From the NCBI GenBank assembly GCA_030525785.1, contig JAUNEA010000001.1:268263-332262 (forward strand): a stretch of DNA of 64,000 nucleotides. The letters run 5' to 3'. A program made the translations under genes and the position numbers. Of this stretch, positions 1-8,568 are shown piece by piece (positions within the stretch are counted from its first letter, which is position 1; each line of letters opens with the position of its first letter). The notes beneath the pieces were generated by a model. The model was not told the DNA's origin and did not search any database. It was given only the letters and a program-made list of their open reading frames with translations. Source of the stretch: Cardiobacteriaceae bacterium. GTDB taxonomy: Bacteria; Pseudomonadota; Gammaproteobacteria; Cardiobacteriales; Cardiobacteriaceae.

Positions 1-663
1 AATATGGTAAAGCGCTTTGAAATCAGCGTCTTGATTGACTACCTTGACCAAATCCTGACAATCATCAAATACGCCCTTAACAGCAATATTGAAAATATTG
101 GGTTCATCTAAGCCATACATCTGCGCTTGCTGGAATGGGCTCATGCGTTCATGAGGTGATAGCATGAAGACATTCACGTTTTTCTTGCCCAACATCGCAT
201 ACTCTGCTGCTGAACCTGTATCACCTGAGGTTGCCCCCAAAATATTGAGATGCGTTTTTCTCTCGTGCAAAGTATGCTCAAACAAATGCCCCAGCAACTG
301 CAATGCCATATCTTTAAACGCCAACGAAGGACCATTGGATAATTCCAGCAGATAATGGCGATTGCCTCGCTCATCGGTATGAATATAGGTGAGTGGCGTA
401 ATCGCCTCAGAATGAAATACTTCTGCGCGGTAGGTTTGTTGGCAAAGCGCTTTGAGCGTATCGCTATCAATATCATCAATGTAGCGGCTTAAAATGGTGT
501 GTGCGAGCTTGGCATAGCTCATGGGGCGCAACACTTCCAACGCCTGACGACTAAACTGCGGAATCTCTACAGGCATCGCCAAGCCACCATCAGGAGCAAG
601 CCCTGAGAGTAAAATATCGGAAAAAGAACCTAATGAACTGCCGCGTGTGGATTGATACTGCAT
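1..663 (-). CDS. thrC: threonine synthase, N-terminal part (runs off window)
   Basis: Threonine synthase converts O-phosphohomoserine to threonine with PLP. The minus-strand frame opens at the ATG at 663 (MQYQSTRGSS) and stays open to base 1, giving 221 codons; the C-terminal half lies outside the window. The motif S-N-G-P-S-L-A-F-K-D places the PLP lysine at residue 117, and G-A-T-S-G-D-T-G-S-A-A follows, both typical of ThrC. Two palindrome copies lie inside it (9-18 and about 443-452). The downstream neighbourhood is unseen, so a thr operon cannot be judged. Confidence 0.95.
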   Translation of the reverse strand, partial: MQYQSTRGSSLGSFSDILLSGLAPDGGLAMPVEIPQFSRQALEVLRPMSYAKLAHTILSRYIDDIDSDTLKALCQQTYRAEVFHSEAITPLTYIHTDERGNRHYLLELSNGPSLAFKDMALQLLGHLFEHTLHERKTHLNILGATSGDTGSAAEYAMLGKKNVNVFMLSPHERMSPFQQAQMYGLDEPNIFNIAVKGVFDDCQDLVKVVNQDADFKALYHI

Positions 664-687
664 AAATATCCCTTTGAAAATACTGGT

Positions 688-1215
688 TTACACGCCAAAA
701 ATATTCGGCGAAGTTTCTAATTGTTGTAAAAAATACTCAAAATACTGCGCCAACAATTGCACTTCTTCCGTTGTTTTGAACAAATGCCCTGCTGGCACCA
801 AAACCAACTGCGCCCGATGCTCGTTGGCATAACGCATACTGCTTTCAGGCAACACCACCGTATCTTTCATGCCATGAATAAGCAAAGTGGGGCAAGTGGC
901 GCTGTAAGCGATTTGAGGATAATGCGCCAAATACAAGGCTGGCGCAATCAAAAAAAGCCCTTTTACCCATGCCTGATACTGACTCGCTACCGCCACACTA
1001 CAATAGCCGCCCATGCTAAAGCCCGCCAAAATAACAGGCTCTTGCCAAGCTTCTATCAAAGCGCTTAATCGCGCCAAACGTTCAGCTGGGTCATCGGTAT
1101 CAATATCATTGACCAAATGCACCTCATGCCCAAAGCGCTTTGCCACTCGCGCCAAATAAACCATGTCTTTGCTGTATTGATTCAGCCCACGCCCATGAGA
1201 TAACACAACTTTCAT
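688..1215 (-). CDS. small alpha/beta-hydrolase-fold protein
   Basis: A 175-residue protein with the nucleophile elbow G-F-S-M-G-G (Ser about 68), a later L-I-H-G-M-K-D-T segment that supplies the acid, and G-H-L-F near the C-terminus that could supply the histidine. No signal peptide is visible, so it is probably cytoplasmic. It resembles the dienelactone-hydrolase/YdeN-like esterase group, but the substrate cannot be told. The start codon overlaps the tadA stop as ATGA (1212-1215), so it is the last gene of an rph-rdgB-tadA-hydrolase run with tight translational coupling. Palindrome copies encode A-K-R-F and S-A-L in it. Confidence 0.8.
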   Translation of the reverse strand: MKVVLSHGRGLNQYSKDMVYLARVAKRFGHEVHLVNDIDTDDPAERLARLSALIEAWQEPVILAGFSMGGYCSVAVASQYQAWVKGLFLIAPALYLAHYPQIAYSATCPTLLIHGMKDTVVLPESSMRYANEHRAQLVLVPAGHLFKTTEEVQLLAQYFEYFLQQLETSPNIFGV

Positions 1216-1706
1216 CGTTGCTCCTTACGTTTTGCTCGGAAAAAATCCTGCAAAAGCGCTTTGCATTCTTCTTCTAACACACCACCTTGTAGGCGATGAA
1301 TACGATGATTCAGCTTGGGGTGTCGTGCCAAATCCCATTCACTACCACACGTTCCCACGCGCGAATCATAAGCGCCGAATACCAAATCGGAAATCCTAGC
1401 TTGCACACTAGCTCCCAAGCACATCAAACACGGCTCTAACGTCACATAAAGCTTTGCCTGAAGCAATCGATGATTACCAAGCGCTTTGCCTGCCTCGCGT
1501 AAAGCTAAGATTTCGGCATGGGCGCTGGGATCGTGGTCAATGATGGTTCGGTTAAAGCCTCTCCCAATAATCTCATGATTCAAAACCACCACCGCCCCAA
1601 TCGGAATCTCGCCCAAATCTTTTGCACGCTCTGCTTCGTGCAAAGCGCTTTGCATGAAATAACGATCCGTTTCCGTATAAGGATTCAAAAGCCCCATCAG
1701 CCTCAC
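1212..1706 (-). CDS. tadA: tRNA-specific adenosine deaminase
   Basis: TadA deaminates A34 of tRNA-Arg(ACG) to inosine. The zinc/proton-shuttle motif H-A-E is at residues 63-65 and the two zinc cysteines are in E-P-C-L-M-C (93 and 96), the signature of the cytidine/adenosine deaminase fold. Length 164 fits the family. The longest frame begins at a GTG (1704-1706) that overlaps the rdgB stop as GTGA; an ATG three codons later (1697) is the alternative start. It overlaps the hydrolase by 4 bp on its 3' side. Confidence 0.93.
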   Translation of the reverse strand: MRLMGLLNPYTETDRYFMQSALHEAERAKDLGEIPIGAVVVLNHEIIGRGFNRTIIDHDPSAHAEILALREAGKALGNHRLLQAKLYVTLEPCLMCLGASVQARISDLVFGAYDSRVGTCGSEWDLARHPKLNHRIHRLQGGVLEEECKALLQDFFRAKRKEQR

Positions 1707-2299
1707 ACTCGCTCATGCGTTTCCAGCAAATGCACCAACTGCGAAAGCGCTTTGGCTCGGTGGCTCATTTGATTTTTCTCCTCATCAGCAAGCTCTGCAA
1801 CGGTTTTCCCCAAATCAGGCAACCAAAACAAGGGGTCATAACCAAAGCCATGTTTGCCTCGTGGTTCACGAGCAATCTCGCCATGCCAGTAGCCTGTGGC
1901 GATGATGGGTTCTGGGTCTTCTGCGTGGCGCACATAAGCCAACACACAAACATAGTAGGCATAACGATAACTCACATGCTCCATCGCCTTTAAAAGCTTG
2001 GCATTGTTAGCAGCATGATTACCATGCTCACCACTGTAACGTGCCGAATAAATCCCAGGCGCACCTTTCAAAGCTGGCACACACAAGCCTGAATCATCAG
2101 CAATGGCAATCTCCTGCCCCACGCTTGCCGCGTGTCTGGCTTTCAAAATCGCATTTTCCACAAAGCTTAAGCCCGTTTCCTCCGCATCAGAAATCCCTAG
2201 CACTTGCTGCGGAATAACGTGAAAATGATGCCCCATCAATAAAGAACGCAACTCATGCAATTTACCCACATTGCTGCTTGCCAAAATCAACCGTTTCAT
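1703..2299 (-). CDS. rdgB: non-canonical purine NTP pyrophosphatase (RdgB/HAM1)
   Basis: Hydrolyses dITP, ITP and XTP to monophosphates, keeping deaminated purines out of nucleic acids. The 198-residue product opens with [12 protein letters not shown], the substrate-binding S-x-N-x-G-K motif, and has D-D-S-G-L-C (catalytic Asp region), [10 protein letters not shown] and F-G-Y-D-P-L-F, all characteristic. It overlaps rph by 4 bp (2296-2299), which matches the frequent rph-rdgB pairing in proteobacteria. Confidence 0.95.
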   Translation of the reverse strand: MKRLILASSNVGKLHELRSLLMGHHFHVIPQQVLGISDAEETGLSFVENAILKARHAASVGQEIAIADDSGLCVPALKGAPGIYSARYSGEHGNHAANNAKLLKAMEHVSYRYAYYVCVLAYVRHAEDPEPIIATGYWHGEIAREPRGKHGFGYDPLFWLPDLGKTVAELADEEKNQMSHRAKALSQLVHLLETHERV

Positions 2300-3021
2300 A
2301 CCCCAATCCCCAATACTTGACGCTGAATCACCATCATTTCTTGAATACCTTTCTCCGCCAGCGCAATCATTGAATCCATTTCACTGCGGCGAAACGCATG
2401 TCCTTCCGCCGTTCCCTGCACTTCAATAAACGCTCCTGCATCGTTCATCACAATATTCATATCCGTTTCTGCTTCGCTATCTTCGGCATAATCCAAATCC
2501 AAAACAGGTACGCCTTGATAAATCCCAACAGACACCGCCGCCACTTGCCCATGCAATGGGTTTTTTTGGATTTTGTTCTTGCGTTTCAAATAAGCAATGG
2601 CATCAGCAAGAGCGACAAATGCGCCTGTAATCGAAGCGCAACGTGTGCCACCATCAGCTTGTAACACATCGCAATCCAGCGTGATGGTTCGCTCGCCCAA
2701 AGCGCTTAAATCAATCACAGCACGGAGCGAACGGCTAATCAATCGCTGAATTTCTAAAGTTCGCCCTTGTTGCTTACCTTTGGTTACCTCGCGCTGATTA
2801 CGCTCATGAGTCGCGCGAGGCAGCATCGCATATTCTGCCGTAATCCAACCTTGCCCTTTGCCTTTCAAGAAAGGTGGTACTTTCTCTTCCACACTTGCCG
2901 AACACAATACATGCGTATCCCCACAACGAATCAACGCTGAGCCTTCAGCATATTTGTTCACCTGACGTTCAATGGTTAACACTCGGCGCTCATCAACGGC
3001 TCGACCAGAAGGACGTATCAT
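2296..3021 (-). CDS. rph: ribonuclease PH
   Basis: Phosphorolytic 3'-5' exoribonuclease that trims tRNA 3' ends. The 241-residue protein begins M-I-R-P-S-G-R, typical for RNase PH, with [11 protein letters not shown] and the R-S-L-R-A phosphate-binding region and [12 protein letters not shown]. Length and start agree with the family. It leads the minus-strand run rph-rdgB-tadA-hydrolase and is divergent from yicC, as in enterobacteria; a promoter should lie in 3022-3227. Confidence 0.96.
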   Translation of the reverse strand: MIRPSGRAVDERRVLTIERQVNKYAEGSALIRCGDTHVLCSASVEEKVPPFLKGKGQGWITAEYAMLPRATHERNQREVTKGKQQGRTLEIQRLISRSLRAVIDLSALGERTITLDCDVLQADGGTRCASITGAFVALADAIAYLKRKNKIQKNPLHGQVAAVSVGIYQGVPVLDLDYAEDSEAETDMNIVMNDAGAFIEVQGTAEGHAFRRSEMDSMIALAEKGIQEMMVIQRQVLGIGV

Positions 3022-3102
3022 AAAATTCCCCTTAATAACTCAAAATGCCACGATTATACCCCCACCCCCAAAACCCAACAACCAAGCTCCCTTACCGTAA
3101 TA

Positions 3103-3227
3103 AAGCGCTTTGTAGAGATAACTTTTGGCGCTAATCATTTGTTCTTACTTGAACCCAAAGGAAGGTTCAGGGGATAATTTCCTCCTTTTGAACCATGATT
3201 TTTATCGGCTGATTTAAGGATACCCCC
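3103..3227. promoter_or_regulatory. rph/yicC divergent intergenic region with competing GAACC/GGTTC hairpins
   Basis: The 206-bp gap between divergent rph and yicC holds one palindrome copy (about 3103-3112) and, in the yicC leader, GAACC (3151-3155), GGTTC (3164-3168) and GAACC again (3190-3194). The middle element can pair with either flank, so two exclusive hairpins are possible just before the ribosome site AAGGAT upstream of ATG 3228. I see no clear sigma-70 promoter. Whether the hairpins regulate anything is untested. Confidence 0.3.
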
Positions 3228-4103
3228 ATGATGTTGCAAAGTATGACGGCATTTGCGAGACGCAGTCAGGAAACCCCACATTTTCGCTTGGCACTGGAGA
3301 TACGCTCTGTGAATAACCGTTTTCTGGAGCTCAATGTGCGCATGCCTGAAATCTTGCGTCATTTGGAAAATGACTTGCGCCAGAAGCTACAAACTCATAT
3401 CAAGCGAGGGAAAATTGATCTCACCATTTATCTTGAGCAAAGCAAATCGCAAGATAACCGTGTTCTCAATACAGAAGCCTTGAAAAACTGGGTGGATACT
3501 TTTAACAGCTTACCTGAGCAAAGCGCTTTGTTGGGCAAACCAACATGGCATGATGTGCTGAGCTTGCCCAATGTTTGGCAAGTGGCAACGGAAGAAGTTG
3601 ATTGGGCGCATGAGGTAAGCGCTTTGTTTGAAGGCGCTTTGAGCGATTTTATTGCTATGCGTGAACGTGAAGGCGAGAAAATAGCACGCGTTTTGTTGGA
3701 AAAACTGAATCTCATTGAGCAACACGTTCTCCAACTCAAAACCCATTTACCAGAACTGGAACAACATATCCGCCAAAACATCTTACAACGATTTCAAGAG
3801 TTACAAATCAACGTTGATGGCGCTCGTTTAGAGCAGGAAATGGTATTTTTATTGGCGAAAAGTGATGTAGCAGAAGAGCTAGACCGCCTACAATTCCATA
3901 GCCAAGAAATACGTGATGTATTGCAACAAGGCAAAGCACAAGGCGAAGCCATTGGTAGACGGCTGGATTTCATCATTCAAGAACTGCACCGTGAAGCCAA
4001 CACACTTGGTTCCAAAGCCGCTGATGTTGTTCTCAGCCAAGCCTCTATTGAGCTAAAACTCTGCATCGAGCAAATGCGTGAGCAGGTTCAAAACTTGATG
4101 TAA
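3228..4103 (+). CDS. yicC: YicC-family endoribonuclease
   Basis: YicC proteins are YicC/YloC-family endoribonucleases involved in RNA turnover and stationary-phase survival. The 291-residue product has the hallmark N-terminus Q-S-M-T-A-F-A-R, then I-R-S-V-N-N-R-F-L-E, and the conserved C-terminal block G-R-R-L-D-F-I-I-Q-E-L-H-R-E-A-N-T-L-G-S-K. An ATG-ATG start follows AAGGAT. Divergent from rph, the classic arrangement. Palindrome copies encode Q-S-A-L and an S-A-L in its middle, variable part. Confidence 0.95.
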   Translation: MMLQSMTAFARRSQETPHFRLALEIRSVNNRFLELNVRMPEILRHLENDLRQKLQTHIKRGKIDLTIYLEQSKSQDNRVLNTEALKNWVDTFNSLPEQSALLGKPTWHDVLSLPNVWQVATEEVDWAHEVSALFEGALSDFIAMREREGEKIARVLLEKLNLIEQHVLQLKTHLPELEQHIRQNILQRFQELQINVDGARLEQEMVFLLAKSDVAEELDRLQFHSQEIRDVLQQGKAQGEAIGRRLDFIIQELHREANTLGSKAADVVLSQASIELKLCIEQMREQVQNLM

Positions 4104-4162
4104 CCCCTATTCCCAAAGCGCTTTGTTCCCCCTCCTCTTTATTAAAGACCTAAGGAAGCTCT

Positions 4163-7100
4163 ATGACCGACTCTTACTCAAACTGGCAGTTTTATCTCAA
4201 ACGCATTACCTCCGAAGTTTGGAGCATGATGCTTTTGGTGATGGCAGGCTTGGTGCTGATAACCCTGTTAGGCTATTACCCTACTGATCCAGGCTGGAGT
4301 ACTTCAGGTTTAACTCATCAAGCGCCCAAACATGTTTTTGGCAGCACAGGGGCTTATGTGGCTGATGCACTCTTGTCTTTATTGGGCTTTGCGGCGTATT
4401 GGTTGCCTATTGGCATGGTGCATATTGCATGGCAAATTGTGCGCTCACCAAGCGGTTTGGAAGGGGAATTGGTGTTATGGCGTTTAGCAGGCTTAGCGGC
4501 TAGCACACTGGTGTTATCGTGCATTTTAGCCCTTCATCTTGACCACCCTATCAACAGTATCGCGCAAACAGGTGGCGGATTAATTGGGCAAGTGATTGGT
4601 ATTGCTTTATTGCATTTGTTTTTGCCCCATCATGTACTTTGGATTTATCTGCTGTTGTTTTTCTTCAGCGCAACAGTTCTGTTTAACCTGCAATGGCTAA
4701 ACATCAGCTACGCCTTAGGTAAGCTCCTTGCCAACCGTGCATTCCAAACCCTCAACCCTGATGCCAGCGAAGATGAAGTCATTCGTTTCCAAGAACCAAG
4801 CAGTTCACAAGCTGAACATCGCCTATCAGCCGCCCAACGCTCCCCTAGCACCCTGATGGAAAATCCTGACCCCATGCCCATCTCTGAACCTAAAAGCGCT
4901 TCTATTAGCGCTCCTTTCTCATGGCAGCGTTTTAACGAAGAATCCGAGCAGCGTAGCGAGCCAAGAGAGGAAGCATCAAACGCTATTCCTGAAGAAACGG
5001 TAGGATTTTTTGCGCCTAAAGCTTTTTCTGTACCTTTAAGCGATATGCCAACCTTGTTGAGCGAAATATCGCATGGTGATTACTTCCCTCCTGCTCCCGA
5101 AACACTTATCACGCCACCAAAACCAGCGTCACACAATACCCCTACCCATGAGCCTCAACAAATTGTTGAGCCTATTACGCCTGCAGAAGTATCCGTTGTG
5201 GAATCGAGCTTAGCATCTGAGGCTCCTACTGTTACCACCACACCCATAGCTACACAACCCATCACCACCTCAACAACCAACCCCACACCACCAAGCCTGA
5301 CCTCAACTAATGAGCCTGTAGCACAAAGCGCTTTGCCTGAGCCAGTGGCACCTTTGATGGCAGACAGTCCTGAAGAAACCATTTCGGTCACAGTTGCGCC
5401 CATGTCCTCTAATCCAACTGAGCCTGAATCCATCGAACCCCTTGAGCCTATCATTGAAATTCCTGCGCATACGAGTGTTCGAATTAAAATCAAGCCCATG
5501 TCGCGCCCCATTCAGCGTCCTTTTGTCACAGAAACTCCTATGGTATTCCAGCCGATTGCCGTTGCTCCCGAATCAAGCCCAGAGACTGTGAAAACCAATA
5601 CACATGTAAAACCAACAACACAAAGCGCTTTGGTTGAGCCTACGGTGGTTTCACCAATCACACCAACAGCTCCAGTAATGCCAGCTCCTATTGCAGCGCC
5701 TGTCATCACCCCCACATCAACACCACAAAGCGCTTTGGTTGAGCCTACGGTGGTTACACCAGTAACCGCAACACCTGTCACACCAGCCCCTGTCGCGCCT
5801 GTTATCCACACCATTCCAACCCCACCGACAACCCCACAAAGCGCTTTGGTTGAGCCTACGGTAGTTTCACCAATCACACCAACAGCTCCAGTAACGCCAG
5901 CTCCTATTGCAGCGCCTGTCATCACACCAACACCACAAAGCGCCTTGGTTGAGCCTGTGATGGAAGAAATGTCAGCGATTTTGGAAAGTGTTTCGGTCGA
6001 CAATCTGGCTGACCCTGCCTTTTGGGAAGAACTCGAACATGCCCTCGAGCCAGAAGAATCATCTCCCCTCGAGCAAAGCGCTTTGCTTGAAGAAGAGATA
6101 ATACCTCCTGTTGTATCTGCCATTTCTGTAACAACTGTCGCGAGTGTATCTGAGCCAACAGCAACTCCTGTGATGGCAGAAGTGGTGGTGGCGGAGCCAG
6201 TAACTCCTGTAGTGCCAGCGCCTGTAATAAGCGCCACAGAAGAACCAACCCCCATCAAAGAAGCTATTCCCCTAACTATTCCTGCACCAACCCCCAAAAT
6301 CCCACCCATCTCTCCACAAAGCGCTTTGCAAACCAAATCTATCGCGCCTAATCCCTACCCCGATGAATACTTGCTGCCCTCCATGCATTTATTCAAACTC
6401 GATACCAGCCTCAGCGCAGGCTATAGCGATGAAGAACTCGATGAAATGGCAAATCTTTTGGAGCATGCTTTGCGTAGCTACCGTATTCAGGCTAGCGTTG
6501 CCAATATCGAGCAAGGCCCTGTGGTCACTTCCTTTGAAATTGACCCTGCTGCTGGCACCAAAGGCTCTCAAATCAGCAATTTAGACCGAGATTTAGCACG
6601 TTCTTTATCGGTGCCAAGTTTGCGTGTGGTGGAAGTGTTACCAGGTAAGCCTTACATTGGCTTGGAGATTCCCAACCGCCACCGCAGCATGGTGCATTTC
6701 CGCACCATCTTGGAAAGCCCAGCTTATCAGGCGCAAACCTCGCCTTTAACGATGGTTTTGGGTTGCAATATCTCAGGCGAGCCTGTGGTAACCAATTTGG
6801 GAGCGATGCCACATTTATTGGTGGCAGGCACAACAGGCTCAGGAAAATCGGTAGGCATTAACGTCATGCTTGCCAGTATGCTGTGCAAAGCCAAGCCTGA
6901 TGAATTAAAGCTGATTTTGATTGACCCCAAAATGCTGGAAATGAGTATGTACGAAGGCATTCCGCATTTGATTACCCCTGTGGTCACGGATATGAACGAT
7001 GCCGAAAATGCGCTGAAATGGGCAGTGGCAGAGATGGAACGGCGTTATCAGCTGATGTCTGGCTTGAAAGTTCGAAAAATTGATGAGTTTAACCAAATCA

Positions 7101-7861
7101 TTAAAGACGCTCAAGCGCGTGGCGAAGTGGTATATGACCCCAACTGGGACAGTAGCCAATTTGTTGGCATTGCCCAGCAGCCTCCTATTCTAAAGCCTTT
7201 ACCCTATCTTGTTATTGTGATTGATGAATTGGCGGATATGATGATGGTGGTAGGGAAAAAAGTGGAAGATTTGATTGCGCGAATTGCTCAAAAAGCACGC
7301 GCAGCAGGTATCCATTTGATTTTGGCAACCCAACGACCATCAGTTGATGTTTTAACAGGCTTGATAAAAGCCAATGTACCTTCTCGCATTGCCTTCCAAG
7401 TCTCGAGCAAAATCGATTCGCGCACCATTTTAGATGCGCAAGGCGCTGAGAGCCTGTTGGGGCATGGTGATATGTTATTTGCACCTACGGGCAAGCCGAC
7501 TATGCGTGTGCATGGTGCATTTATCTCTGATAGTGAGGTTGATGCGCTCACCAAATACCTGCGTACACAAGGTGAGCCTGAATACGAAGAAGCTATTACA
7601 CAGCCTGTTCCCCCAGCCAGTATGGGCGCTTTTGGTGCGAGTGAAATCGATGGCGAACAAGATGAACTCTTTGATCAAGCCGTTCATGAAGTTTTGGCAA
7701 GTGGTAAAACCTCGATTTCTTATGTACAACGTAAGCTCAGCATTGGTTATAACCGCGCTGCCAAGCTGATAGAAACAATGGAACGGGCAGGGATTTTATC
7801 TCGTGCTAACGATAGAGGCGTTCGCCAGATTCTTATCGAGCGTAACCCGTTTGACGATTGA
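4163..7861 (+). CDS. ftsK: DNA translocase FtsK
   Basis: Septum-anchored DNA pump that clears and dimer-resolves the terminus at division. At 1232 residues: four to five membrane segments (about 20-190), a long Pro/Thr/Val-rich linker (about 200-730), then the RecA-like motor with Walker A G-T-T-G-S-G-K-S-V-G (near 890) and Walker B V-I-V-I-D-E-L-A-D-M-M (near 1018), and a C-terminal winged-helix gamma domain (from about 1165) that normally reads KOPS. The linker contains repeats that each begin with a palindrome-encoded Q-S-A-L-V-E-P-T-V-V. The motor and gamma parts (6330-7860) have no palindrome. Start follows AAGGAAG. Upstream of lolA and rarA as in E. coli. Confidence 0.97.
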   Translation: MTDSYSNWQFYLKRITSEVWSMMLLVMAGLVLITLLGYYPTDPGWSTSGLTHQAPKHVFGSTGAYVADALLSLLGFAAYWLPIGMVHIAWQIVRSPSGLEGELVLWRLAGLAASTLVLSCILALHLDHPINSIAQTGGGLIGQVIGIALLHLFLPHHVLWIYLLLFFFSATVLFNLQWLNISYALGKLLANRAFQTLNPDASEDEVIRFQEPSSSQAEHRLSAAQRSPSTLMENPDPMPISEPKSASISAPFSWQRFNEESEQRSEPREEASNAIPEETVGFFAPKAFSVPLSDMPTLLSEISHGDYFPPAPETLITPPKPASHNTPTHEPQQIVEPITPAEVSVVESSLASEAPTVTTTPIATQPITTSTTNPTPPSLTSTNEPVAQSALPEPVAPLMADSPEETISVTVAPMSSNPTEPESIEPLEPIIEIPAHTSVRIKIKPMSRPIQRPFVTETPMVFQPIAVAPESSPETVKTNTHVKPTTQSALVEPTVVSPITPTAPVMPAPIAAPVITPTSTPQSALVEPTVVTPVTATPVTPAPVAPVIHTIPTPPTTPQSALVEPTVVSPITPTAPVTPAPIAAPVITPTPQSALVEPVMEEMSAILESVSVDNLADPAFWEELEHALEPEESSPLEQSALLEEEIIPPVVSAISVTTVASVSEPTATPVMAEVVVAEPVTPVVPAPVISATEEPTPIKEAIPLTIPAPTPKIPPISPQSALQTKSIAPNPYPDEYLLPSMHLFKLDTSLSAGYSDEELDEMANLLEHALRSYRIQASVANIEQGPVVTSFEIDPAAGTKGSQISNLDRDLARSLSVPSLRVVEVLPGKPYIGLEIPNRHRSMVHFRTILESPAYQAQTSPLTMVLGCNISGEPVVTNLGAMPHLLVAGTTGSGKSVGINVMLASMLCKAKPDELKLILIDPKMLEMSMYEGIPHLITPVVTDMNDAENALKWAVAEMERRYQLMSGLKVRKIDEFNQIIKDAQARGEVVYDPNWDSSQFVGIAQQPPILKPLPYLVIVIDELADMMMVVGKKVEDLIARIAQKARAAGIHLILATQRPSVDVLTGLIKANVPSRIAFQVSSKIDSRTILDAQGAESLLGHGDMLFAPTGKPTMRVHGAFISDSEVDALTKYLRTQGEPEYEEAITQPVPPASMGAFGASEIDGEQDELFDQAVHEVLASGKTSISYVQRKLSIGYNRAAKLIETMERAGILSRANDRGVRQILIERNPFDD
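5621..5947 (+). repeat. FtsK linker tandem repeats headed by the palindrome
   Basis: Four diverging units of roughly 100-110 bp start at 5621, 5726, 5837 and 5936, each beginning with CAAAGCGCTTTG (the fourth has C for T in the core) and continuing into codons for V-E-P-T-V-V or V-E-P-V. The bodies encode Pro/Thr/Ala-rich text such as T-P-T-A-P-V. Further palindromes flank the block at 5324, 6074 and 6317. The repeats explain the unusual linker length. Confidence 0.85.
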
Positions 7862-7917
7862 CCCATCAAAGCGCTTTGTAAAGCCTAAGCAACACAACAG
7901 CATCTAAAGGAGCTTAC

Positions 7918-8535
7918 ATGAAAAAATATCTCTTATCTTTCCTTGCATTAGCCAATTTGGTTTATGGGCAAAGCATTGAGCAACTAGAGCAATATTTCCA
8001 ACAAACGCAAAGCCTTGAGGCGGATTTTGTGCAACGTGTTGGCAAAGCCGATAAAAGCAAAGTCAGCAGTGGGCATATGCTTTTGAAAAAGCCTCAATAT
8101 TTCCTTTGGGATTACCAAAAACCCAATGTGCAACAAATTGCAGGCGATGGTGTGAAGGTTTACCACTATGATGCCGATTTAGAACAAATGACCATTCATC
8201 AGCCTGAACAGCTCATTGGCAACGTTGCTTTAACACTTCTCAGCAGCGAAAAGCCTCTGCGCCAAAGCTTTTTCATCAGCTCAACAGGCAGTGCGCCATT
8301 TTTAAGCGAAAATGCGCCCAATAGCGTGATTTATCGCCTCTCACCAACCGTTTCACAAAGCGAATACAAAGCGCTTTGGGTGAGTTTTCAGCAAGAGCAA
8401 TTGAGCAAAGTTTTGATTGATAACGGCGACAATTTAACCGAGCTGAGTTTCAGCCAAATCAAGCGTAACCATCAGATTGATAATAAGCGCTTTGTGTTGA
8501 ACGTGCCAAAAGGAACCGATATTGTCGGCGAATAA
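7918..8535 (+). CDS. lolA: outer-membrane lipoprotein carrier LolA
   Basis: Periplasmic chaperone that ferries lipoproteins from LolCDE to LolB. 205 residues with a signal peptide (M-K-K-Y-L-L-S-F-L-A-L...V-Y-G-Q), then the LolA block Q-S-L-E-A-D-F-V-Q-R-V, L-K-K-P-Q-Y-F-L-W-D-Y and G-D-G-V-K-V-Y-H-Y-D. Start ATG follows AAAGGAG. Between ftsK and rarA, as in enterobacteria. Palindromes lie directly before and after the gene. Confidence 0.94.
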   Translation: MKKYLLSFLALANLVYGQSIEQLEQYFQQTQSLEADFVQRVGKADKSKVSSGHMLLKKPQYFLWDYQKPNVQQIAGDGVKVYHYDADLEQMTIHQPEQLIGNVALTLLSSEKPLRQSFFISSTGSAPFLSENAPNSVIYRLSPTVSQSEYKALWVSFQQEQLSKVLIDNGDNLTELSFSQIKRNHQIDNKRFVLNVPKGTDIVGE

Positions 8536-8568
8536 ATCAAACCTCAAAGCGCTTTGACCCTTCATGCC

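Noticed and set aside
5512..6336. 274-codon minus-strand ORF, Gly/Val/Thr-rich
   Set aside because: Shadow of the Pro/Thr/Val-rich FtsK linker; no start signal and no independent support.
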